From positions 1 through 10,221 of the forward strand of contig JAKJDA010000070.1 of the NCBI GenBank assembly GCA_022706165.1: a DNA stretch of 10,221 nucleotides, in the 5' to 3' direction. Shown one piece after another: positions 1 through 6,226 of this stretch. The position numbers and the translations under genes are program-made. Numbering within the stretch: the first letter of the stretch is position 1; the number at the start of each line of letters is the position of its first letter. The DNA comes from Candidatus Hydrogenedentota bacterium (GTDB taxonomy: Bacteria; Hydrogenedentota; Hydrogenedentia; Hydrogenedentales; SLHB01). The notes below the pieces were generated by a model, which saw only the letters and a list, made by a program, of their open reading frames with translations, had not been told where the DNA came from and made no database searches.

Positions 1-318
1 GCCGCCCACCACAATTGGCATGATACCGCGCGTCCGCAACGTTTCGAACACGTTGTAGAAACGTTGCTGGTACTCGAACACGTTGAACTCGTGGCTCAGA
101 TCCACGATGTCTATCAAATGGTAGGGCACCGGCACGCCGTCCACGACGTATTCGTCGATATCTTTGCCTGAGCCCAACGTCAACCCGCGATACGCCTGCC
201 GCGAGTCCGCCGAGACAATCTCGCCGCCCAATGCGCGCGCCAACCGCACGCCCAGGCGCGTCTTCCCGGAGGCCGTCGGCCCCAGGACGATCACGGCGTT
301 TTTCGATCCTGCTTCCAT
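1..318 (-). CDS. miaA: tRNA dimethylallyltransferase, N-terminal part (cut by window edge)
   Basis: MiaA transfers a dimethylallyl group to N6 of A37 in tRNAs that read codons starting with U; it is a cytoplasmic P-loop enzyme. The 106 visible residues hold the family's N-terminal signatures in order: P-loop GPTASGKT (residues 13-20), SADSRQAY (36-43; family form SADSRQ-Y), GSGKD at the position of the usual GTAKP, YHLID, and a final IVVGG that should continue into VGGTG beyond the edge. The ATG at 318-316 is chosen because GAGG lies four bases upstream and the P-loop is at the usual distance. The C-terminal two thirds are outside the window. It begins 28 bp after the stop of the broken secreted peptidase gene on the same strand, so the two may share a transcript. 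The identification is firm; what else the transcript carries is unknown. Confidence 0.92.
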   Translation of the reverse strand, partial: MEAGSKNAVIVLGPTASGKTRLGVRLARALGGEIVSADSRQAYRGLTLGSGKDIDEYVVDGVPVPYHLIDIVDLSHEFNVFEYQQRFYNVFETLRTRGIMPIVVGG

Positions 319-346
319 GGACCTCGAAACCAAGCCGGGCTGGCCG

Positions 347-2905
347 TCAAAGGATTCGCAGCGCCGCGTTGATGACCAGTTGGACATCGAGGGCGTCGGT
401 CGCATTGTCGCCCGTGACATCGGTCAAGAACGGCACCGGCAACCGCAACGCGCCGTTGATCGTCAACTGCACGTCGAGGGCGTCGACGTTGCCATCGTAG
501 TTCACGTCGTAGGGCCAGTCATCGTTTCGGTCCAACGGATTGCGCCCCGCAAACGTCTCCGGGCCATCCAACTCGCCGCCGCCATCGGTGTCCGCAATCT
601 GCGGGTGCGTGCCCTGCGCATATTCGCCGGCATTGTTCAGCCGATCCGCGTCGGGGTCGCCGTCCGCGCCATCGTCGCCTACCGCAGAGGTGGGATCGAG
701 CTGGCAAGCGACTTCCCAGCCGTCGGGCAGTCCGTCGCCATCGGTATCGGCATTACGGGGATTGGTGCCGAGAATGGCTTCCTCGGCGTTGGAGAGATTG
801 TCCTGGTCGGGGTCGCCGTCCGCGCCATCATTTCCGATGGCGCTGGTTGGATCGAGGCCATAGGCGATTTCCCAACCATCGAGCAATCCATCTCCGTCCG
901 TATCGACGTTGCGTGGATTGGTCCCGTGGGCGTATTCGTCCACATTCCGGACGTTGTCCTCGTCGGGGTCGCCGTCCGCGCCATCGTCGCCAGCCGTAGA
1001 GGTGGGATCAAGCTGGTAAGCGACTTCCCAGCCGTCGGGCAGTCCGTCCCCATCGGTATCCGAGTTGCGGGGACTTGTGTCGTGGAGATATTCATCGCTG
1101 TTGGACAGGTTATCGTCGTCGGGATCGCCGTCTTTGCCGTCGTTGCCGACGGCGCTGTTTGGATTCAGGCTGTAGCGCACTTCCCAGTCGTCGGGCAGTC
1201 CGTCTCCGTCGGTATCAGCATTGCGGGGATTGGCGCCGAGAAGGAATTCCGTAAGGTTGTCGAGATTGTCCATATCCGGGTCGCCGTCCGGGCCGTCGTC
1301 GCCCGTCGGGGATGTGGGATCGAGTTGATAGCGCACTTCCCAGTCGTCGGGCAGTCCGTCCCCGTCGGTGTCCAATGCTCGCGGATGCATATTCCGGGCG
1401 AATTCCTCCGCATTTGTGAGTCCGTCGCCGTCTGGATCTCCGTTGGCGCCGTCGTCGCCCAAGGCGGACCGTGGATTGAGACCGTGAGCGACTTCCCAGC
1501 CGTCGGGCAATCCGTCTCCATCGGTATCCTGGGCCAGGGGGTCCGTGCCGAGTCCAATCTCTTCGCCGTCATCGAGCCCGTCGCCGTCGGTGTCGGGCAG
1601 CGCCGGGTTCGTGCCATACAGGCGCACTTCGTCGCCATCGCCGATTCCGTCGCCGTCGGTGTCGGCAACATCCGGCTGGGTTCCGTGCGTCGCCTCTTCG
1701 CTATCGGGAAGACCGTCGCCGTCGCTATCGACGCCGCCCACCCCGGAAAGGGCCACTCCGATTCGGGACGCGCCGGGATCGTCGCTGGCAATAACGAGTT
1801 CGCCGGTAAATACGCCCGCGTGCGGGGGCTCGAAATGAATGTTCAGCGCGGCCGCCTGACCCGCGTTCAGCACGTTTACCACAGGCGGCGTGACAAATGA
1901 GAATGCCGCGCCTGGCACGTCCGGCGCGGACACCGAGACATTGTCAAAATAGTGTTCTGCGGTGGGAATGGAATGGGTGAACCCCACGAGCCCCAAGCGG
2001 CCCGGACCCTTCACGTCGTTGTCGAGGCCTGACCAGACGACGACGCCATTGATTTCGAAGGCGAGGGTGTTGCCCACGACGGTGGCCCGCAGGCGATTGG
2101 GACTGGACATGCCCTGGATAATGGAGGGGAAACCCGTGGCGACGAGGGAGATGGCTCCATCCACCGATTTGACGACCTCGAACGTGTTGACGCCGGTCCT
2201 CTCGAATATCTGAAACACATAGGCGGAGCCCGCGCCATCGTAGTTGAAATCCGCAGAAGCGCGCACCGCGATCCCCGCGGCAGGCGCATTGCTACCGATG
2301 CGAGTCAATGTCGCTTCAACGGAGAGGTCTTCCCACGTCTGGCCGTCATAAAGCGAGGTCATGAAATCGTTTGTTCCGGCAAGGTTTTTTGCGCGATACC
2401 GGCCTGTCTCGACGGTCCAGTTTGCGGGCACGTCGGGAACCCAGTTCGCAGCCGCGCCCGATCCGAAACTTTCGTCGTAGGCTCCTGGCGTCAGCAGGGC
2501 GATCCGGCTGATCTGGAGAGGAACCGGACCGGCGTTGGTCAGGACGATCTGGGCTGTGCGGTGTTGGGGAGCGACATAATCCGTTGGGGCGAAAGGAACG
2601 CGATGGTCTGTGTCCGGCGCGATCGAATCGGTCACGAGCAACGCAGCATCCGCTCCCGGGAAAGGATAGAGTTCGACCGCCCGACAGGCCTGTTCGAGGT
2701 TCTCCTTGTCCGCCTGCGTGTACCGAAGGTTGATGGCGGCTTGGCGAAGGGCATTGTAAAAATCGACGAAGTCCGCCCCGGAAAGGAGCAGGTTCTTCTG
2801 CGCTTCGTAATAGAGCGCGCTTACCCGGCCAATGCCCCACCCCGCGACCGTGCGGCCGTTGAAGGAGCCTCCGTCCGTCAGCAGGTAGGCCAACTTGTTC
2901 AGCAC
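347..2905 (-). CDS. C-terminal part of a frameshifted secreted M4 metallopeptidase: M4 C-terminal domain, Ig-like/concanavalin-like modules, DxDGDG repeats, dockerin-like end
   Basis: This 852-codon frame is the downstream part of the gene starting at 4241. Its first residues ([20 protein letters not shown]) are the M4 C-terminal domain, running to about residue 75, and continue the GGVHHN motif left in the other frame. The nominal GTG start (2905) has no Shine-Dalgarno sequence and lies inside the conserved domain, so independent translation is unlikely. Then follow an Ig-like choice-of-anchor-D-type fold (about 103-145 and 334-391) split by a concanavalin/LamG-like domain (about 146-330), three short DxDGDG repeats (393-459), six 52-residue repeats (460-771), a degenerate seventh, and a dockerin-like doublet (799-852: [13 protein letters not shown] and [13 protein letters not shown]). 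Such tails are known in secreted proteins; calcium binding and surface attachment are inferred. It stops with TGA 28 bp before miaA. The part is intact, but functional only if the frame is restored. Confidence 0.8.
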   Translation of the reverse strand: MLNKLAYLLTDGGSFNGRTVAGWGIGRVSALYYEAQKNLLLSGADFVDFYNALRQAAINLRYTQADKENLEQACRAVELYPFPGADAALLVTDSIAPDTDHRVPFAPTDYVAPQHRTAQIVLTNAGPVPLQISRIALLTPGAYDESFGSGAAANWVPDVPANWTVETGRYRAKNLAGTNDFMTSLYDGQTWEDLSVEATLTRIGSNAPAAGIAVRASADFNYDGAGSAYVFQIFERTGVNTFEVVKSVDGAISLVATGFPSIIQGMSSPNRLRATVVGNTLAFEINGVVVWSGLDNDVKGPGRLGLVGFTHSIPTAEHYFDNVSVSAPDVPGAAFSFVTPPVVNVLNAGQAAALNIHFEPPHAGVFTGELVIASDDPGASRIGVALSGVGGVDSDGDGLPDSEEATHGTQPDVADTDGDGIGDGDEVRLYGTNPALPDTDGDGLDDGEEIGLGTDPLAQDTDGDGLPDGWEVAHGLNPRSALGDDGANGDPDGDGLTNAEEFARNMHPRALDTDGDGLPDDWEVRYQLDPTSPTGDDGPDGDPDMDNLDNLTEFLLGANPRNADTDGDGLPDDWEVRYSLNPNSAVGNDGKDGDPDDDNLSNSDEYLHDTSPRNSDTDGDGLPDGWEVAYQLDPTSTAGDDGADGDPDEDNVRNVDEYAHGTNPRNVDTDGDGLLDGWEIAYGLDPTSAIGNDGADGDPDQDNLSNAEEAILGTNPRNADTDGDGLPDGWEVACQLDPTSAVGDDGADGDPDADRLNNAGEYAQGTHPQIADTDGGGELDGPETFAGRNPLDRNDDWPYDVNYDGNVDALDVQLTINGALRLPVPFLTDVTGDNATDALDVQLVINAALRIL
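593..1528 (-). repeat. Six tandem 156-bp (52-residue) DxDGDG repeats inside the secreted protein gene
   Basis: Six in-frame copies of a 156-bp unit follow one another without gaps, starting at 1528, 1372, 1216, 1060, 904 and 748 on the minus strand. A shortened seventh ([10 protein letters not shown]) starts at 592. Each unit reads [19 protein letters not shown], then [10 protein letters not shown], then a variable N-EEY segment, ending GTNPRNA. The two acidic clusters per unit resemble calcium-binding loops of thrombospondin type 3 repeats. The first half of the unit is nearly constant while the second half varies between copies. Exact tandem length with partial divergence points to growth by unequal recombination. 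Coding direction is set by the frame continuing from the M4 domain and on into the dockerin-like end. Confidence 0.9.
1529..1729 (-). repeat. Three short (22-23 residue) DxDGDG repeats leading into the 52-residue repeats
   Basis: Three units beginning [24 protein letters not shown] and [12 protein letters not shown], each ending in a GT-P or GTDP turn, precede the long repeats. They have the DxDxDGxxD form of a thrombospondin type 3-like calcium loop but lack the GWEV-Y-LDP and [10 protein letters not shown] segments, so they are a different and shorter subtype. They link the Ig-like fold to the long-repeat stalk. Confidence 0.8.
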
Positions 2906-4241
2906 GCCTGTTGTGGTGCACGCCGCCGTTGTCGTCGATTCCCCGATAAAACGTGGGGCTGCCGACGCGGTCTGGCTGGGGCGTGATCACGCCATCGAGG
3001 TTGCTCGGGAATGCGGGAGGATCGGCCATGTTGCGCACCGCCACGTAAGGCGCGGGAAAGGGCAATTGATCGCCGATGAGCCAACGGCTTCCGGGCGGAA
3101 CGGCGTCATAGGTTTGTTGGACGAACTCGCCCCACATATCGGAAAATGATTCGCTGATGGCGCCTGACTGGCCGTAGTAAATGAGGTTCGAATCGAATCC
3201 GATGATTCCCTGGACGTATTCGTGCCCTACGACGTCCGTGGCGCGGGAGAACCCGTCATAGAAGTAAAACCGCTGGTTTATCCGACTCCAATACGCGCCT
3301 GCCGAAGAAGCGGGGGCGTAGCGCACCGTCGCGCTCAGGGTCATGCCCGCCCCATCAACGCTGTCGCGGTCATGGTTGGAGGCGAAAAAATGATAGACAT
3401 CGCCGAGACGAGCATACGCCTGATCGGCGTCCTCAATGCCGGAAGCGGACCCGCCTTCGACGCGGACCAACGCCCCGGGATTGGCTCCCGTTCCATTGGC
3501 ATCGTGGATTTGGCGATCTAAAAGACGGTTGACGTTCGACAGGATGAACGCGATGGATCCGTCGCGCACTGCGACAAAAAACGCCCCCCCGCTTTCCGGA
3601 TCGGCGGGACTTGCGATGTCGACGCGCCACGTCAGCGCCGGAACGCCTTTCATTCCCACGATAGCGGGGTCGAACCACATCAATTCGGGCGTCCGCAGGA
3701 CAGCAAGGTCCGCCGCTTGCGTCGTCGCGGCGGCGGCAGCGAGGGCCGTCTTCATCGCCACGGTCGAATCCAACGCCGCCTCGGCTTCGACAGGACGATC
3801 GTCCAGAACGCTCGCCCCTGTAAACAGACGGCTGAGCACGCAGACCACGCCTCCAGCCCGGTTTAACTGCACAATGGCCTCTGCGCCAAAGACGCGATAT
3901 CCGCGATAGGTCTGCCCCAAACGCACATATACGGCCCCCTCCTTGACGGCGGCCCGGACGACATCAAGCCCCACGCCGGGACTGTTCAGTCCAAAATCCG
4001 CAGCGCGGCCCCGCAGGAATTCCACGGCCAACCGTTCGGGCAACGCCTTGGCATGGACAGACGATTCCGTCGCATTGTCCGGCGCGGCAGCCCAATAGCG
4101 GATATACCCTGTTCCGTTGCGATGGACGATCTGCGAGTCTGCCTGCTCTTGGGCAACGGCGCCGTTTCCTCCCGCCAACAGAGCGGCAAGCGCCGCAAGC
4201 AAAACCATCCCATTCCGGACACACAGGCTGCTCATAGACAT
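2346..4241 (-). CDS. N-terminal part of a frameshifted secreted M4 (thermolysin-family) metallopeptidase; meaningful sequence ends near 2910
   Basis: This is the 5' part of the broken peptidase gene. From the ATG at 4241: signal peptide (residues 3-30, hydrophobic stretch [13 protein letters not shown], likely cleavage after AVA), FTP propeptide (about 60-130, with [12 protein letters not shown]), PepSY-like region (about 155-235), and the M4 catalytic domain with [10 protein letters not shown] (337-345), [17 protein letters not shown] (352-368; third zinc ligand Glu364) and DNGGVHHN (437-444; catalytic His442). The ATG at 4235 is the better start, because AAAGGA lies about eight bases before it and only two before the 4241 ATG. 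There are two defects. The second zinc histidine of HExxH is Gln344 (CAG, 3210-3212). After Asn444 (2910-2912) the expected NSGV-LNK reading moves to another frame, as if two bases were lost. The 187 codons from there to the stop at 2346 are out-of-frame translation. It is a pseudogene, a programmed shift or a sequence error. Confidence 0.8.
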   Translation of the reverse strand: MSMSSLCVRNGMVLLAALAALLAGGNGAVAQEQADSQIVHRNGTGYIRYWAAAPDNATESSVHAKALPERLAVEFLRGRAADFGLNSPGVGLDVVRAAVKEGAVYVRLGQTYRGYRVFGAEAIVQLNRAGGVVCVLSRLFTGASVLDDRPVEAEAALDSTVAMKTALAAAAATTQAADLAVLRTPELMWFDPAIVGMKGVPALTWRVDIASPADPESGGAFFVAVRDGSIAFILSNVNRLLDRQIHDANGTGANPGALVRVEGGSASGIEDADQAYARLGDVYHFFASNHDRDSVDGAGMTLSATVRYAPASSAGAYWSRINQRFYFYDGFSRATDVVGHEYVQGIIGFDSNLIYYGQSGAISESFSDMWGEFVQQTYDAVPPGSRWLIGDQLPFPAPYVAVRNMADPPAFPSNLDGVITPQPDRVGSPTFYRGIDDNGGVHHNRRAEQVGLPADGRRLLQRPHGRGVGHWPGKRALLRSAEEPAPFRGGLRRFLQCPSPSRHQPSVHAGGQGEPRTGLSGGRTLSFPGSGCCVARDRFDRAGHRPSRSFRPNGLCRSPTPHSPDRPDQRRSGSSPDQPDRPADARSLRRKFRIGRGCELGSRRARKLDRRDRPVSRKKPCRNKRFHDLAL

Positions 4242-4343
4242 ATCCTTTCTTATTTAATCCGTCGCTTTCCGACCGGATTGGCGCGGGGACGAACATGCGC
4301 CCTTCGCCGAAGCCCTCACTCGCCGGCGCTATTTTACCATGCT

Positions 4344-4379
4344 CGACACGACAAACGGGATCGGCGTGTCGGTTTTTTT
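4344..4379 (+). terminator. Possible rho-independent terminator-like hairpin upstream of trpS
   Basis: A perfect 7-bp inverted repeat, CGACACG (4344-4350) and CGTGTCG (4365-4371), with a 14-base loop is followed after one G by seven T (4373-4379). This is the form of an intrinsic terminator read on the plus strand. The position is odd: the gene to the left runs the other way, so no plus-strand gene ends here. It could stop antisense transcription out of the peptidase locus, act as an attenuator in a long trpS leader, or be chance. The loop is long and the stem short, so support is modest. Confidence 0.35.
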
Positions 4380-4430
4380 CCAAGACAGACGTCCCTCGCC
4401 CATGAAGGCGCTTCGCCCTTGCCCGGATTA

Positions 4431-4461
4431 TTGGATTCCCCTTCCCGCGATTCGGTATGCT
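4431..4461 (+). promoter_or_regulatory. Weak candidate promoter for trpS
   Basis: TTGGAT (4431-4436) and TATGCT (4456-4461) each match four of six bases of the -35 and -10 consensus. The spacer of 19 bases is longer than usual. Transcription from here would give a leader of about 40 bases before the trpS ATG. The -10 context GGTATGCT resembles GGTATACT before acpP. The support is only consensus matching. Confidence 0.25.
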
Positions 4462-4506
4462 ACAGCTCTTCTGTATCCTGGGAACGCGGCAAGTAAGGAA
4501 TAGCAC

Positions 4507-5571
4507 ATGGCAACGGACAAACGGGAGATCATTCTCTCAGGCATTCGCCCGACGGGGCGGCTTCATTATGGCAATTATTTCGGGGCGATCCGGGCATTTT
4601 TGGACCTGCAGGAGCAGGGGCACCGGTGCTATTACTTCATTGCGGACTATCACGCCCTGACAACCATCACCGAGCGCATGGACCTCTACCGCCAGACCAT
4701 CGACATGCTGCGGACGTACGTGGCGTGCGGGCTCGACCCGGCCAAGTCGGTCATCTATCGGCAAAGCGACCTGCCGTGCACCGCCGAATTGACCCTGCTG
4801 CTGGGAATGATCACCAACATCGGTCACCTCGAACGCGGCACGACCTACAAGGACAAGATGGCCAAGTTGACGTCGGAGTCAGAAGGCCTTGAAGGCAATC
4901 CGCTTTCGTACGGGCTGCTGGGCTACCCTGTGCTGATGGCGGCGGACATTTTGATTGTAAAGGCCGACAAAGTCCCCGTGGGCGACGATCAGCGCCAGCA
5001 CGTGGAAATGGCCATCGAGATGGCCCGCAAGTTCAACCACCGATTTGGCGAGGTGCTGAAGGTGCCGGCGTCGGTCCCGCGCAATGCTTTGCGGTTGCCG
5101 GGGTTGGACGGGTCGGCCAAGATGGGCAAGAGCGACAACAACACGCTTGACCTGCTCGACGACCCGAAGACCGTCCTCGCGAAGATCAAGGGCGTCCAGA
5201 CCACGACCGATCCCCTGCCGTTGTCCAGCGACAGCGACGACCCCGACGCGATTATCCCGCAGATGCCGCCGAGCCTGGGCGCGCTGTACCGGATGTTGCA
5301 TTTGCTCGCGCCGGAAGACGTGTACCAGGATTTCGTCGGAAAATACCGGCGCGGCGAGAAGTTTTACGGGACGCTCAAAACGACCTTGGCCGAGCACGTG
5401 TCGAAATTCAACGCGCCCATTATCGAGGGATTCAACGCGCCGGGCAACACCGAGGCGACGGTTTGTGAATTCCTGCGCGCCAACGCCGAGAAGGTGACGG
5501 AGACCGCGCTCGATACGGTCGAGTCGTGTAAGGCGGCGATGGGCCTGGGCCGAAGCCTGTTCCGGGCATGA
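4507..5571 (+). CDS. trpS: Tryptophan--tRNA ligase
   Basis: TrpRS charges tRNA-Trp with tryptophan using ATP, in the cytoplasm. The 354-residue product has the usual bacterial length. It shows the class I signatures: GIRPTGRLHYGNYFGAI (residues 12-28) with the HIGH-equivalent HYGN (20-23), YYFIADYHALTT (42-52), PVGDDQRQHVE (157-167; family form PVG-DQ-QH-E) and the KMSKS-equivalent KMGKS (205-209) followed by DLLDDPKTV. KMGKS instead of KMSKS keeps both lysines and is a mild change. The ATG at 4507 follows TAAGGAA at suitable spacing and puts the first motif at the normal distance. It is transcribed divergently from the peptidase gene. A separate promoter appears before acpP, so trpS may be monocistronic. 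I see no T-box sequence in the leader. Confidence 0.96.
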   Translation: MATDKREIILSGIRPTGRLHYGNYFGAIRAFLDLQEQGHRCYYFIADYHALTTITERMDLYRQTIDMLRTYVACGLDPAKSVIYRQSDLPCTAELTLLLGMITNIGHLERGTTYKDKMAKLTSESEGLEGNPLSYGLLGYPVLMAADILIVKADKVPVGDDQRQHVEMAIEMARKFNHRFGEVLKVPASVPRNALRLPGLDGSAKMGKSDNNTLDLLDDPKTVLAKIKGVQTTTDPLPLSSDSDDPDAIIPQMPPSLGALYRMLHLLAPEDVYQDFVGKYRRGEKFYGTLKTTLAEHVSKFNAPIIEGFNAPGNTEATVCEFLRANAEKVTETALDTVESCKAAMGLGRSLFRA

Positions 5572-5608
5572 GTTCAGGCGCTTACAGGTAGAAATCGGCC
5601 GCCGGTCT

Positions 5609-5617
5609 TGGTATACT
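5609..5617 (+). promoter_or_regulatory. Candidate extended -10 promoter for acpP
   Basis: TGGTATACT fits the extended -10 form TGnTATAAT, with TATACT at 5612-5617. No good -35 box is seen at 16-18 bases upstream, which is tolerated in extended -10 promoters. A start near 5624 would give a leader of about 90 bases before the acpP ATG. Confidence 0.4.
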
Positions 5618-5641
5618 TCCGCCGTTTTGCCGAGGGCGGAA
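5617..5641. promoter_or_regulatory. Palindrome overlapping the acpP promoter, possible operator or leader hairpin
   Basis: TTCCGCC (5617-5623) and GGCGGAA (5635-5641) form a perfect 7-bp inverted repeat around an 11-base centre. It begins at the last base of the candidate -10 box and spans the predicted start point, which suits a repressor site better than an RNA hairpin. The loop holds only four T, so it is not a typical trpS terminator. I cannot name a regulator. Confidence 0.35.
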
Positions 5642-5658
5642 CGGGCGCGCGAGCGTTC

Positions 5659-5694
5659 ATCCACAGGATTTAGGCAATCCACAGGATTTAGGTA
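5659..5694. repeat. Two 18-bp tandem repeats just before the acpP ribosome binding site
   Basis: The unit ATCCACAGGATTTAGG plus CA (5659-5676) is repeated as the same 16 bases plus TA (5677-5694), one mismatch in 18. The second copy ends three bases before the ribosome binding site. It may be a recent duplication or a paired binding site in the acpP leader. Confidence 0.85.
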
Positions 5695-5697
5695 AAG

Positions 5698-5706
5698 GGA
5701 GGTGAT
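5698..5706 (+). promoter_or_regulatory. Very strong ribosome binding site of acpP
   Basis: GGAGGTGAT matches the complement of the bacterial 16S rRNA 3' end over nine bases and ends five bases before the acpP ATG. It sets the start at 5712 and fits the high ACP levels cells normally need. No other gene in the window has a comparable site. Confidence 0.85.
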
Positions 5707-5711
5707 GTTTA

Positions 5712-5960
5712 ATGGCCGAGAACAATGTTGCGGAAACCGTCACGCGAATCGTCATCGAGAAACTCGATCGCAAACCTGAAGAAGTGACCATGGAAGCGCG
5801 TTTCATCGACGACCTGGGAGCGGACTCGCTCGATATCACGGAGCTGCTGATGGCCCTTGAAGAGGAATACAACATCGAGATCGACGACGAGGCGAACGCG
5901 ATCCAGACGGTTGCCGACGCGGTGCACTACATCGAGGGAAAAGTGAAGGAAAAGGCATAA
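5712..5960 (+). CDS. acpP: Acyl carrier protein
   Basis: ACP carries the growing acyl chain of type II fatty acid synthesis on a 4'-phosphopantetheine arm and serves fabF, encoded next to it. The product is 82 residues, close to the usual 77-80, and strongly acidic. The modification motif [11 protein letters not shown] has Ser39 as the attachment serine. The helix after it ([16 protein letters not shown]) has the normal acidic recognition face, and the protein ends in the family-typical V-DAV-YIE segment with a basic KVKEKA tail. The ATG follows an excellent ribosome binding site. A promoter candidate lies about 95 bases upstream. The gap of 266 bases to fabF has no T-run hairpin, so readthrough into fabF is possible. 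Confidence 0.97.
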   Translation: MAENNVAETVTRIVIEKLDRKPEEVTMEARFIDDLGADSLDITELLMALEEEYNIEIDDEANAIQTVADAVHYIEGKVKEKA

Positions 5961-5982
5961 CTCGCCTTCCCCCCGCCGCGAT

Positions 5983-6051
5983 GTCAACCACCGTGCGGTA
6001 TGCGCTTGTCTCGAAGCGCGTGGTTGATGCCGGTTGACGATAGCGATCAAC
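5983..6051 (+). promoter_or_regulatory. Leader segment with mutually exclusive pairing arms between acpP and fabF
   Basis: Four related arms lie in 69 bases: A GTCAACCAC (5983-5991), B GTGGTTGAT (6020-6028), C GGTTGAC (6032-6038) and D GATCAAC (6045-6051). A can pair with B (9 bp, around an inner stem GCGCTT/AAGCGC at 6002-6007 and 6014-6019) or with C (7 bp). D can pair with B (6 bp) or C (5 bp). No T-run follows. It may be an RNA switch-like or processing element in an acpP-fabF transcript, a cluster of protein binding sites, or chance. The rest of the gap (6052-6226) holds only small hairpins such as TTGCC/GGCAA at 6106-6121 and no convincing gene. Confidence 0.35.
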
Positions 6052-6226
6052 GTTCAGGCGCCCAGTTCCGCGCCGTTGCCGTGCGTCAGGCCAGGAGAGA
6101 GACGTTTGCCCATACAGGCAAGACGGCCGTCCTGGATCGGACGTGGACAACGACAAGGGGTTCCGTCCACCGCACGGAGCGCCGGGCTGGGCGCATTTTT
6201 GCCTCAAACACGGGACAAATTACGAC

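Noticed and set aside
593..1528. CRISPR-like regular repeats
   Set aside because: The period is 156 bp, repeats are contiguous and in frame with a protein, and there are no short repeats separated by unique spacers.
164..1900. Long open frame of 578 codons on the plus strand opposite the repeats
   Set aside because: It is antisense to the DxDGDG repeats. Its [13 protein letters not shown] periodicity is just the complement of the 156-bp unit, and it has no recognisable domain. The minus frame has clear domains.
4331..4338. TAAAAT (minus strand) as the -10 box of the peptidase promoter
   Set aside because: No -35 box at a suitable distance and about 90 bases from the start codon; too weak to annotate.
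4242..4506. T-box riboswitch before trpS
   Set aside because: No GGGTGGNACCGCG-like sequence or specifier stem was found before or near the hairpin.
4879..5682. Open frame of 267 codons on the minus strand
   Set aside because: It lies opposite trpS, which has all expected motifs. The product has no recognisable features; it is a high-GC shadow.
6143..6226. 28-codon N-terminal extension of fabF
   Set aside because: FabF proteins normally begin right at the RDVVVTGMG strand. The extension has no homologous feature and no good ribosome site.
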